Shown here: positions 11,302 through 23,253 of the stretch, in pieces
Layout of the letters: each line of letters opens with the position of its first letter
Numbering within the stretch: the first letter of the stretch is position 1
Assembly (NCBI GenBank): GCA_015039315.1
Contig: WIDE01000007.1
Location: forward strand, 492,813-556,812
From: Clavulina sp. PMI_390
Lineage: Eukaryota; Basidiomycota; Agaricomycetes; Cantharellales; Hydnaceae
Direction: 5' to 3'
DNA length: 64,000 nt
Program-made: the position numbers and the translations under genes
The notes under the pieces: generated by a model
What the model was told of the DNA's origin: nothing
Database searches by the model: none
The model's input: only the letters and a program-made list of their open reading frames with translations

Positions 11302-14300
11302 ATGGCCAGTCTCTCTGCCGCCGAGTTGCAACAAAAACACTCTTCTCTCGAAGGTGAGTTGAAATTTCTGGGCGGGTTGGGCGGCCCCCACACACGTTTC
11401 GCCTGTCCAACCCCCCACAGACCATCCGCAACAAACATCTAATAACCTTTTTTACGGATTAAAAAGGTGCCCCGGACCCGTTCCCTAGTCTTGTGGATGA
11501 GCCCAAGAAGCCCAAGGCTGCGGCTCCTCGCGCCAACGGTAACGGCAACCTCGACAACTCGGAGAGTGCATTCCCCTCGCTTGCCCCTGCTTCCGCCCCA
11601 GCCAAGACCGCTTCCACCTCTGGAAAACCTGCTTCCTCCTGGGGAGCCGGCTCCAGTGCTATCAAGAAGGTTGCGCAACCCCTGCACAGCTCCAACTTTA
11701 CTTTGGACAAGGTCGACCTCGCTCGCGGCGCAGATGGCAAGCAGATCGTGCTCGGCGCTGTCATGAAGGAGGTCATGCTCAAGACCAAGACCAAGATTGA
11801 TGCCAGCACTCAGCGCACTACCGGAGGCACCACGTTCCATGTCAAGGGTGACACCGAGAGCGCGGTGGAGCTTGCTATTCGCCATATCACTGCTGCCTTG
11901 AGCCCCCAGGTGAGGATTATTTGCAACCTTGAGCTTCGTTTCAAATTTACTGACCATGATCCGTTTTTTCCAGGTCACTCTTACCGTCAATGCTCCTATC
12001 TCAACTATCGGAACTATCATTGGTCCCAAGGGTGCGTTACTCTGTCCTCATTTGACTTTTTAGTATTGTGCCTGTACTGACGCACGCTTCTCATAAGGCG
12101 CGACTCTGACCAAGATTCGCGAAGAGACTGGTAACACTGTCAAGGTCGATATCCCCCGTCGTGATCCTTCGATGAACGTTGCTCCCAAGGGTGACGAGGA
12201 CGAGGAAGACGAGATCACCCTCCCCATCACGATCTCTGGTCCCTCCTCCCTCGCCGAGGACGTTCGTGCGGAAATCCAGGCTATCATCTCCGCCAAGAAG
12301 TCCAAGACCACCCAGCGCGTCAAGGATATCCCTGCCCACGTCTTGCCTTTCGTCCTGAACCAGAAGAGCGAGTTTGCTGCCGATGATATCACCATCTCGC
12401 CTAACGAGAAGGAGCACGAGATTGTCGTCAGCGGTGAACGTGAGGCCGTCGTCAAGGCTATCGAAGCTATCAAGGCTGCAGTCGCCAAGTTCTCCCAGAC
12501 TTTGGAGAGCACGACTATGACCATCCCCAAGCGCCAACATCGTCTTTTCCATGGTACTGCTGGACACGCCATGCTCGCTCAACATCGCTGCATTGTCATC
12601 CCGATCGCTGCTACCGAGCCTGGTGATGAGATCACCATTTGGGCCCTTCCTGATGATATCTCCAACTCTCTCGGTGCCGTGTTTGAGCAGGCGCGCAGCA
12701 AGACGGTCATCCAGGTCCCTCTTCCCGGTCCCATTGCCCACTCGAACCAGATCCGCACGTACATGACCCGTTCCGGCTACCTGAAGACTTTCCATACTCA
12801 GCACCCTGACGTGGAGGTTTTTGTTACCCCTGCGGAGCTGTCGGACAAGACTGGCATCATCAACGTTGACTTCATTGGTGTTGACAAGGCAAAGGTCGAG
12901 GCTACCAGGAAGGATATGGGTGGACTGATTAAGAACATGGAAGGTGCTTTGAGGGAGGTCCCCGTCGACTGGCTTCTGCACAAGACTCTCATCGGACGCC
13001 AGGGCAAGACGTAGGTTTAATTTGACTCAGGTCGCATGGAAGTATTCAGCGTCTAATCACGGTTACGATTCATCCAGCATCAAGTCTTTCCAGGAGCAGC
13101 ACAACGTTCTCCTCTTCTTCCCTCCTGAGGCTAGCGAAACCAGTGTCGTTCTTTTGGTCCATGATCCTCTCAACCTGTCCCCTGCTGCCCCACTCTCGTC
13201 TGCTCAGAAGAAGACGCACCTCGACGAAGTTCAGAAGCAGCTGCTCAAGGTTGTTTCTGAGGCTGCTGACGTCAAGACTGAGCGCATCACGGTTGAGAGC
13301 AAGTGGCACGCGGCGATTGTTGGAAAGTCAGGCACGACCCTCAATGCGTACGTTTTAGGTTCATCTTGAGTGCCCATGTGTACAGCGGGCTAATTCCAGG
13401 CTATTGTTTGTAGGATCATTGGTCAAGAGAAGCTCCTCTCCATCAAGGTTGGCGCTCAAGCCAAGCTTGGTCCGGATACTCAGCCTCTTGGCGCCGATGA
13501 AATCCTTATCCGTGGTCCCTCTGATGAGGTTGACCGCGCGATCAAGGAGATCAACACTATCGTTCAGGAGGCCAAGACTGATGAGACCGACAACGTCGTG
13601 AGTGTCATTTTGTTTCTCTCTCATATCGGCATTCAAGGTGGCAACTCATGAAACATTCATATCGTATATCAGACTGAGGAGTTCGAAATTTCTCGCGACT
13701 ACGTTCCTCACATTGTTGGTTCTGGTGGCAGCGGTGTTAACAAGCTTCGCGAGGAGCTTGGGGTCAAGATTGATTTCATCGACGATACCGAGAAGACTGA
13801 TGATGGCAAGGCCAAGAAAAAGAAGGCCGGCACCGCCAAAGTCAAGGTACGCCTGAAGCATCACTCGTGTGCTGCAACAACCTGTGGCTCACTGTGCTGT
13901 TCTTAGATCAACGGTCGTTCTCGGAATGTTGCGGAGGCCAAGAAGCGTATCTTAAGCTTGGCCGATAAGCTGGTGAGCAACACCTTTCTTCGCTCTCTAA
14001 TGAACTTTTATTAACATGTCTCATTGCAGGCTGATGAGACTACTGAGCTTCTCAAGATTCCTCGTTCCTACCACGCAGGTCTCATTGGGCGTATGTCACT
14101 CCTCCCTATGGTCAGAGAACTGCTTCTCACTCACATTTCATGTAGAGGGCGGCAAGTACGTCATCCGCTTGGAGGAGAAATACGCTGTCAAGATTATCTT
14201 CCCCCGCGACCGCGATGCCGAGGCTTCAGATGATAAGCTCGCTCGCCGTGACGCTCCCAAAGCTGACGAGGTCCTCGTCCGAGGTGGGAAGAAGGGTGTT

Positions 14301-15808
14301 GCGCAAGCAAAGGCAGAAATCATGGATGTCAGTATCCCCTATTCGAATGTGGTGTTTATCTTCGATGTGTATGCTAATCTTCGACCGTATAGGCTGTCGA
14401 ATTTGAGAAGGAGTCGAACAACACTATCAAGTTCACAGTGCCGACTGCTGCCGTCGCCCGTATTCTTGGCAAAGCTGGCTCGAACATCAACAAGATCAAG
14501 GATGAGACCGGGGCCCAGATTGACATTGAGAAGCCTGTTGAGGGTGCGGCCCACAAGGAGACTCTGATCACTCTCACTGGTACCAAGAAGGCTATCGCTG
14601 CTGCCAAGGAGGATATCCTTCTCATCTCGAACGAGATCGCTGACGAGGTCACTGAGATCATCAAGATTGAGCAGAAGTTCCACAGGGGTATCATTGGTGC
14701 TGGTGGCCTCAACCTCCGCGAGCTGGTTGTTCAGGCCGGTGGTCCCTCCGACCCCCGCCTGCAGGCTGGTCTGGTGCACTTGTGCGTTCGGTTTCATACC
14801 CTTGAGAAATAATCTATCCACTGATGCATATCTCCTTTTTTTTCTAGCCCCCGCGCCGGCGAGCCCGAAGATGAGGTCCGCCTCCGCGGCTCCAAGGCAG
14901 TCGTCACCAAGATCAAGACTGCTTTGGAGAAGATCGCCAAGGAGCAGCGCGACAAGGTGACCCACGGTGTCTCGATCGCTGCTGTTCACCATCGTACCCT
15001 CATTGGTCGAGGTGGTCAGCACTTGAACGATCTCCAGAACCGCCATGGCGTCACAGTGCAGTTCCCTGGCTCCCGCTCGTACAACTCAGGCGGCGAGCCA
15101 TCGAACTCTGCTGATCTCGCTGACGTTGCTCCTGAGGATCTCGTGAAGGTTACTGGCCCCTCTGCCGCTGTTGCCAAGGCCATTGAGGAGCTCACCGCTA
15201 CCGCGGCGAAGGCTAAGCCTGCACCCTCCCCCAAGGCTCCAGGCAGCCCCTCCTCTCCTGCTGCTGCAGTCTCTGCTACCATCACTGTCCCCCTCAAATA
15301 CCACCACAGCGTCACCTCGCAGAACAACCTCTTCCGCACCCTCCGTTCGTACGGCGTTACGGTCGAGCACTCCAAGGTTCCTGAGAAGAACGCTAGCGCT
15401 GCCCGCCCTGCTCCCAATGGCAGCGCCGCCCGTATCGATGAGGACCCAGAAGAGGATGGGGTCGAGTGGCATGTTGTCGCGAACTACCAGGACGCTGAGG
15501 AGGGTGATTCCGAGTGGACCCTGAACGGAAAGGACGAGGAGGGACTTGAGAAGGCTAAGAAGATTGTTAACGATGCTCTTGAGCATGCTAAGACATCTTC
15601 CCATGTCGGCTACCTCACACTTGCCGATCGCTCTGTTTTCCCCCGTATTGTTGGTTCCAAGGGCGCGACTGTTGCCCGCCTCAGGGCCGACACTGGTGCT
15701 GATATCACCGTTGGCCGCGAGGACAACACTATCACTATCGTGGGCTCTGACAAGGCCATCCAGGATGCCAAAGAGGCTATCCTCAAAATCGCCAACGGTC
15801 GTCGTTAG
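11302..15808 (+). CDS. SCP160: Vigilin / Scp160-type multi-KH-domain RNA-binding protein
   Basis: This large cytoplasmic RNA-binding protein family associates with polysomes and the ER membrane and influences translation of bound mRNAs. The first exon encodes MASLSAAELQQKHSSLEG, followed by an Ala/Ser/Lys-rich N-terminal part. Nine KH loops with recognisable GxxG follow in order: IIGPKGATL, LIGRQGKTS, IVGKSGTTL, IVGSGGSGV, LIGQGGKYV, ILGKAGSNI, IIGAGGLNL, LIGRGGQHL and IVGSKGATV. Degenerate KH units without GxxG lie between them. The frame is cut by roughly ten short introns (for example 11910-11973, 13013-13077, 13650-13671 flank). The stop codon is TAG at 15806-15808. Strong C/G-ending codon bias fits high expression and explains the long antisense frames. 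Confidence 0.95.
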
Positions 15809-16319
15809 AGTGACGACTGCGGTACCGCCCATAAAGTCGCGGAGAACCTGACATGTTGTAACTCACCGTTATCTCACTTCATCTTTTCATCACATTTTAT
15901 CCCGTAATCTCAAACGATCTCTTACCCCTCACTCAAAACGCAATGCACAGCTATCATGCTCATCGCCCACATAACATCGCTTCGTCACCCACCACACTAC
16001 GCTTTCGTTACCCCATACACTTTCCACGTTGGATTTACATCTCACTTCCTTTCTCTGATCATCTCCATACCTTCTACGGACCCTCATATTGAGCATGTTA
16101 CCTAGCTTTAGCATAAATTGCATTGAATGGGAAAGGAACCGATTCACGATCACCAATTGATGTTGTGTGTTCGCTTCAAGTATGCTGTGAGGCTCATGAT
16201 ATGGAAAATTATTCAATACTGCAGTAATCTCAGCAACCGCCAGAATCTCAATTGAGGTAGCATTACTCCATGGTATCTGTCTGCACGCATACAGGTAAGG
16301 AAGTGGGATTACAACCACG
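15809..16319. other. Convergent intergenic region, 3' ends of vigilin and SR140
   Basis: About 510 bases separate two stop codons that face each other. The sequence is AT-richer than the flanking exons and shows no coding potential that I can support. It presumably holds both 3' UTRs. Confidence 0.6.
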
Positions 16320-19300
16320 CTAATCTGTGTCCGAGTCCATCTCCATCGATACGTCCGAGTCTGCCTTGTCTGCATTAGCACTTGCATTAGGTATAGGGTC
16401 TCCATCGAGCGCGTCACCTTCGAGCGCATCACCATCGAGCGGCTCGCCATCGAGAGCCTCACCATCCATCTCCGCTCCGTCCAAATCCTCCCCATCGAGG
16501 GCTTCCCCGTCAAGGTCTTCACCGTCTATAGGATCTTGATCGAGAGGTGCGCCATCTACATCGTCATCAACGGGTTCCCCATCAAGGTCCTCCATCGCCT
16601 CTCCATCTAGGTCTTCCGCGGCCGGCGCCTGAGCCTCAGGCGCGGCAGGTTGGAAAGATGTAGCTTTAAACTTGCTAGACGACGCCGAAGGCACTTCCGT
16701 TCGTTCTTGCACTGCGCTCTGGGCAGCTTGGGCGTTGGCGACTTCGACGGGATCGATGCCATCTAGCCTTAGCCTAAGCTCCTGAGTGAAATCGAGAGGG
16801 AAGACGATCCAGTCTTCCCAGACCTCAACCACAGAGAGGATCTGTTTCTTGAAGATCTCCGACGTCATCTTCGCAGGGAAAGAATGGTATATCGTTGAGA
16901 GATGATCAAAAACAGCTGGAAGACGAGCTTGAAACTCGTGACGGAACTTCCAAGCTTTGTGGACAGTAATGGCGGAATTGTGGAGGATGTCGCAAATTAG
17001 GTGAAGTCGAGCGACTTTCCGTGGGACCGCGGTGGTATCGACAAGTAGGGATGAGATGATTGCATCTGCGACCTGGTTGCTCAAGCGTGAGGGACAATTC
17101 AAGTGTGCTGCGATAAAAAAAGAACGTGGAATTACCTGGGGGGCTGCATGAGCGTGTTCAATGCAGAACACCATGGCTCTCGCCGTGTCTTCCCTCCGAC
17201 CAGTCTGTTTTCGGATCAGGGCCTCGAGCTTGCGCTTCGCAAGTTTGCCCAAGGTTTCCTTGCGCACAGTACGCTCTTTTTCTGATTCTTCTGCAGAGTC
17301 AGTTGACCATACTGATTGAGAACCCTACATTCCCAAATGAAGTTCGTCAGTAAGTTTGACAAAATATGCTTAGGTGAACGTACATCGTCGTCAAATTCAG
17401 CGGTTTTGAAGCTTCCCGCCCGCAGCGATTTGAAGTAGTCATACCCTGGCGCCTACAGAAGAACCAAGAATAAGCCGTGATGGATGTCTGTTTTTATTGA
17501 AAAGTATACTGACCGAAGACTTCCACATGAATGCATACTTGCGGTTATCCTTCTCGCGCTCCCTGAGTTGAGCTTCATACTCCTTTCCATGATTATGACA
17601 GTCGTCCGCAACAGAGCGAATAAACTCGCGTGTTGGGGAATCAAGCTCCCTTGTAGGTGATTGACGACCGCCCCGATCACGATCGCGACTGTCAGATCGT
17701 CGTCGAGAGCGCGATGGGGACCGAGAATGACGATGTTTGTTACGATGATGGTCGGGAGAACGAGAGCGAGAGCTAGACCAACGACGCCGGTCCCTATCGC
17801 GATCCCTGGGGTGACGATCATGATCACGGGCACGATCGTTGTCCCTCCTAGAGTCATGGCGCGGCGAGCGAGAGTAGGAGCGGGATCGTTTCCGGTGCCT
17901 TACTTCCCGACCAGGACTTTTTGATCTTTCTCGCACTAGAGAGAAGGAACAAGGAAAAATATGAGCAATCACCCCAGGCCTCTAGTCACAGAGAGTGCGC
18001 ACCATATAGCGCACGCGGTGCCAGTGGGACGGCTTTGCTCCACCCAACACGCAGAACAGACCCACCCCAGTCGAATCCGTCCATCTCGCGCACGCACGAT
18101 TCCGCATCTTTTCGCTTCATATATTGAACAAATCCGCTAAGGCCGGCACTTTTTGATCTTCGGGTGGACGTGATATCTGCCCCAACACCTGTGGACGCGT
18201 CTCCTCGGGGCCACATGATTTTGACCTAGTGGGGAATAAGTATACTGTTCAAAAAGCGTCCAGTCCTGTGCCACGTACTGAACCAACAGGGCCTTGACGA
18301 GCAAAGAAGTGGCCAAGACTATCCTCGGTGATGTTTGGGGGCAAGTTCGCCACAAAAACATTGGTGGTCTAATCAAAGATTTATCAGCAGTGATTCCACA
18401 GGATACGCTTGGATCGTAATATACCTCTGGATCTCCGGTATCTCTGCTCCCTCGCTGGGTTTCGAACGCTGAGAGGGATAACATGGTCAGAAAGGTTAGA
18501 CACAGCCAGTATCATACGAGGGCCGCATACCAGCCATCGCTGAAGCCGAAGAATGAGTGACTACAAAAATAATATTAGAGAGTAGATTTTGAAGATATCA
18601 TGATTCACGAATGCTCACCACTTCTCGATTTATGGCGTTCTTCTCTATCGGCCTGGTCCCTTCAATGCCCCACAAATGTTAAAAGACTATTCTTTGTTGG
18701 ATTAAGATAGATCATACCTTTTGATTTCTTCTAGGAATGAGTCCATAGCCCTCTTGCCCTTTGGGCGTGGAGCAGAGGAAGCAGGCTGCGGGTATAACTT
18801 TAGGACATGATTGAACGAGAATTTTTATAGTGACAAACCTCTGAGGGGGCAGCCTCAGCATCTTCTCGTGGACGGTTAGCGCGGGGCTGGGCCAACGGAT
18901 TGTAGGATTGAGGAGCCTCGCCACCAGCTCCAGCAGATCGAACGAAGCCGCCACCACCTCCAGTGCGACTCGAAGATGGGGCATCAAATGCATCAAGGAA
19001 ATCTGCATAAGCCTAAACCCACGGAATGTTAAGAATAATGCAACGACAGGTCATCCATACAGAACGGAAGAGCATTCAGTCACCTTTGCAGCGTGTTCCT
19101 CTTCTTCACGACGTTTAGCCTCTGCAGCCTCAGCTTCTTTCTCCCTTTTTGATTTCTTCACCGTATTAGCTGTAAATTGAGACATTTTATGTTGGTCGAT
19201 AGGCTTGCTCTGCAGGTGTATTTATATGTTTTGGTGTGGGGTCTTCTGTAAGCACGAGATACTGGAAGATATAGTAGGAGCTGACTTGGAAAGGGGAGGG

Positions 19301-19342
19301 ATCATCCTCTTCGTCGTCGTCAAACATTGCAAGACGCTTCAT
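16320..19342 (-). CDS. U2 snRNP-associated SR140 / U2SURP-type splicing protein
   Basis: The domain order fits SR140. It starts MKRLAMFDDDEEDDPSPF at 19342. A charged coiled segment follows (KKSKREKEAEAAEAKRREEE, about 19170-19090), then KGKRAMDSFLEEIKR (about 18730). Next is an RRM, with RNP2 in NVFVANLPPNI (about 18360) and RNP1 in GLSGFVQYM (about 18140). An Arg/Ser/Asp-rich RS region (about 17940-17650) precedes a SURP module (FIRSVADDCHNHGKEYE, about 17630). A CID domain (about 17230-16780) contains the helical LHLICDILHNSA. The C-terminal tail is an acidic run of DLDGE/ALDGD-like units (about 16600-16390). SR140 acts with U2 snRNP at the branch site. The RS region lying between RRM and SURP, and the long LDG tail, are notable. 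Stop is TAG 16322-16320. Confidence 0.88.
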
Positions 19343-19680
19343 TGTGAATGATGGATGATTATACCCCGCAGGCGCGAACCCTCAGGATGCTGAGATAATC
19401 ACTTGAACGTGGCCACACAAGAGTCAAGCTTCCATAGCAAGGCCAAACTCTCGATCTCCTTCTCCCTCCTCTTTCAGTCCGTCCAAAGGGCTGCGTCTGT
19501 CGAGCCTCAATAATAAACAAATATTAAGTCCGTGATTCTCCCTCTTTGTATTCTACCAAAGAGTCCACTGAACCTCCTAACATCTCAATCCTCATCGGCG
19601 ATAGGTCGACACCCTTCGTTCTTCGCTGTTCAGCCTTTCAAACGATCGACAAGTCTCTCAGTCACCATATAATACGCAAC

Positions 19681-22467
19681 ATGAACCATTATGGCGCGTC
19701 GAACGCGCTTCATCAACCCAATATGCCCCAAAATTCTGCAAGAGCTGACGCGCAACATGAGACACCTTTGAACCCAGCTCCATTTCTGTCATCTCAGTCA
19801 CAAAACGGCCCCACACCTAGCCTTGAAGCTCCATCTATGGGCTCGGTGACTCTTCCTCACGAAGGTTCCCCCCACCCCTTCGTTTCTCGACGCTCTCGTT
19901 ATGTGGGGCCCAATCCAGCTCCGAAGTATCCCTCAACGCGTGATGTGCGCGTCTCATCTGCCGCTCGTCATAGCGCCCATAATTTCTCTGCTATCCGCTC
20001 CGTCTCTTTCCCCTCGCATGTTAACGGCTTGAATGCCTCGCCTCGCCCACGCTCCACTCTCGGCACATCATTGCATACCAATCGTGTTGTATCACTTCCG
20101 GAAAAAACATCGTCAGTAGGGAGTATGAGGTTCGCTTCACACTCTCAGGAACCAAGCCTTCCCACAGTAGACGAACTGCAGCCCCTCATCGATCTCTCTA
20201 CGCCCCCGCGTGCTAAGCATCTTGATGCTGACATGAGTCCCAATAGTAGTATGATCGTCCATACATCATTCTCAGCATCCTCCGATGATGCGCCTTCTCC
20301 TCCATCTTCTCCAGAGATCAGCGAGACGGAAATCATTGTTGGAAGCCCTAACATTGGCCGCGCGGACAGCTTTCTGCATCGTTACCCTCAAGCCTCAAGC
20401 GAAGTGAAAGTAGCCCCCCAGTTCTCGACTCCTGAAATCAATACCTCACCAGGTGTGGTAGAAACTACTGGTCCGCATCACTTTCCTCCCCGGTTCAAAC
20501 CCTTTGATGACAAGTTGTATCGTGCATATCTGTTTAGCCCCAAAGCCTATCCCTGCTCTTCATGGTCCTCCTTCTCTCCCGTACGCTCGATGCCCGTCGT
20601 GAGTTTCCCATGACTCTCTAAATCACCTTCTTCGATTTACCTATTTCTTATTAGCGGTGCTGAGGGTGTCATCATCTCGGAGCCTTCGTCGCTGCCCGGG
20701 ATGATCTGGGGTCTTCATGCAGAACGCGAGCCGCATAAAAAGTCATCGTGGATCTCAACACCCGCTTCCGAATCTTTCTCGCCGGCTCCCAACCAAGAAT
20801 TTGCCGTTGGTGTTACTGACAGCGCTACTAATACTCCTGCTTCTACTCTCGTTGCCACACCAGCCTCAGGTGCCAGTTTCCCCCGCTGGACTCATCCAAA
20901 GCAAAGCTACACCTCTACGCAGCCTTATACGAAATTCAAACACTCTATGCAGTCACTACCGCGCAATTCGTACCAGCCCCCTCATCTACATTCTTCTGGC
21001 CAGAATCCCTATCCCGGGAAAGAGAATATCGGCCTAGACTCACCTTTCATCTTCAATGACGAACATCTCGAATCTATGCAAGGGCGCCCAGCCTATTATC
21101 TTCCCGAATCCGAGCGACGAAATCCCAATTGGACGGAGTTTACTCCACCACGTCTTCCCGCTCAGCATGAAAAGCCTGGAGTCCCCTCAAAGTTGCCTCC
21201 GCCGATTTTACCTCACGTCCTCTACAACAGTCCTGGTATGGTTGCTTCTGCTGCTCCTGTGCTGAAGGACGCCAGTGGTTTGATAGATAGTGCTCCCGTC
21301 CGCCAACTTGACCATTCGGCAGTAGCTCAAACCTCCATGCCTGCCTTGTTACCAGACGCTAGTTCGACTATCTCTAAAGAGCAAACCAAGGAAGAAAACT
21401 CTATCGATACGACAGCTAAGCCTTCTTCCATCTTCGCCATCCGAAAAGCTCCTGCGATGCACTCGCTTCGTCCTAAGCTGCGAGAGCTACCTATCGTGGC
21501 TGAGATGCTTTCCCACCCTGACGAAAACGTGCAAGCTCAGGCTATGCCTCCTGTTGTTGGTGCTTCCGACCCGCTTCCTGCCCCATCGCTTGACATTTCC
21601 ACCTTGGGACGCAGTTTTGGCCTTCCTCAGGAGATGATCGAGGCTTCCCTTCATCAGTTTTGGCAGGAGAAGTTCGCCGAGTTGAATCTGGCTGCATTCT
21701 CGCAGCCTAGTCCTAATTACCCTCTCGCTACCGCCAATAGTATGCCCTTTGATCCAACAGTTACATCCACGGAACGCTCGCTTCCTCACGTCCAAGCTCC
21801 TCTTCACTCGCTTTCTCCGTCTAGTTCCTACCAGTCGACAGGCTCGAAAACTTCGCTGAAGAACCCTCGCTCTATTCCTCTGACACGTCTCCGCAACAAA
21901 AGCCAGCCTCACAAAAGATCCCAATCGCACAACGTGAAGAATGATTTGGATGTGGGAGGTTTAACGGGTGATGGGCCTGCAGGAAATGAAGATCCGTCGA
22001 AGGACCATGGTGACGGTGCTGTCAAAAAACGTCGCAACTCCTCGGCCACGCACGCTGCTGGGAAAGAACCGCAAAATCTTGCGACCGGGCTTGTTGTTGA
22101 AGGTGCGGGAATCCAAGCTCAAGGGCCAGAGATTCGTGTTTCCTACGCCAATAAAGCAAAGAGGAACCTCGGGCTGAACGTGACGAAGATTGAAGGCTCT
22201 CCTGGGACGGGCACGAATGAACTTTTCGCGCAGACGAATAACTCGAATGCTGGGAAGAAGAGGCGCGGGACTACTGGCTCGGCTGGGACTGTGCGCGCGC
22301 CGAAGGGTCCTGTGGAGGGCTCGACGGGTGGGAGGAACTCACATTATCCGTCTGCCACGTCGTCTGGGTCTGTGCAGGCTGTGTCAAACCAATCTCCTCC
22401 CGGAATGTCTGGAGCGTCGAGAAGCAATCCTCGTCCTAATGTACTGGCTGCTGGCGGTAACTCCTAG
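19681..22467 (+). CDS. Large Ser/Pro-rich low-complexity protein, unrecognised
   Basis: Two exons can be read, 19681-20598 and 20665-22467, phase 0, giving about 906 residues. The start MNHYGASNALHQPN is preferred over an in-frame ATG at 19546, because the extra N-terminal part looks like leader sequence. The protein is mostly Ser/Pro/Thr-rich. Less disordered islands include RFKPFDDKLYRAYLFSPKAY, before the intron, and SLPGMIWGLHAERE after it. A helical segment FGLPQEMIEASLHQFWQE (about 21610-21665) and basic clusters near the C-terminus (KRRNSS, KKRRGTT) could serve as nuclear signals. No catalytic domain is visible. It may be a regulatory or scaffold protein of basidiomycetes; function is unknown. 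Confidence 0.75.
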
Positions 22468-23253
22468 TGACCATCACTGAGCCACTCCATCGTATGGGAA
22501 GATTAGTCATATGTGAGGGCGACCGACCACAGTCGAGCTGGGGACGCGCCCCTAGCTTTACCTCGTTCCTCCATATTTGAATTTCCTGATGGCCATCGTT
22601 AGTTCGTTTTCGTGGTATTTTCTCTTTTTTTTTGTCTTCTGTATATTAGACCCGCTTCGTTCTTTTTTCCCTCATTATCAGTTTCACAAGTGTCTTTTTG
22701 AAGTTTTTCTGATCTTGATCCATTCCCGTTCTCCCAGTTTTGTTGAATGTTTTCGCTTCGCACCCTCACGCAAGTATTCGCCTTTCCTTCGATCAGCACT
22801 GTTTCATATCCCTTGAATTCTCACAGCTCTTTTTGATGTTAACCGTTCTCCGCTAGCTTTTCATTACTGACCTCCCCCAAAAGAAGGTCTCATTCGACTT
22901 TCGTTATCCTTTGCACCTTTGAAACCCCCACGACTCTCATTCTGAGTTCCACTACCACTCTCACTTGGTCGTTTTATCAATTATTGTGCCCCTATCCCGC
23001 TCCCTTCCATCTTTCTTGTAACTTTCTCCATTCGTCTCTTCCTTTCGGGAGTGTACATGTACAGCACACCAACATGGTTGTATCGAAACGAAATCAGTCT
23101 CTTATGGATTACTAATTCCCCCACGTGTATATCGCGCTAAATTTTCACAATTACTAATCGTATTGCGCTTGATAAATCATAAGAATGTACAGATCGGTTG
23201 ATAGGGTGCCTTCTTCTACACTCAAGTATCTCGGACGTAAGCCAAAGCTTCAG
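22468..23253. other. Convergent intergenic region, pyrimidine-rich
   Basis: About 790 bases separate the stops of the low-complexity protein (plus) and 2-methylcitrate dehydratase (minus). The sequence is T/C-rich on the plus strand from 22600 to 23050 (TTTTTTTT runs, many CTC/TTC). Short open frames here are of simple composition and not credible genes. Confidence 0.6.

Noticed and set aside
12091..12981. 296-residue open frame antisense to vigilin, with others at 14339-15046 and 15086-15832
   Set aside because: They lie opposite exons of a strongly codon-biased gene; C-ending codons remove antisense stops. They ignore intron borders and have Leu/Val/Gly-biased composition.
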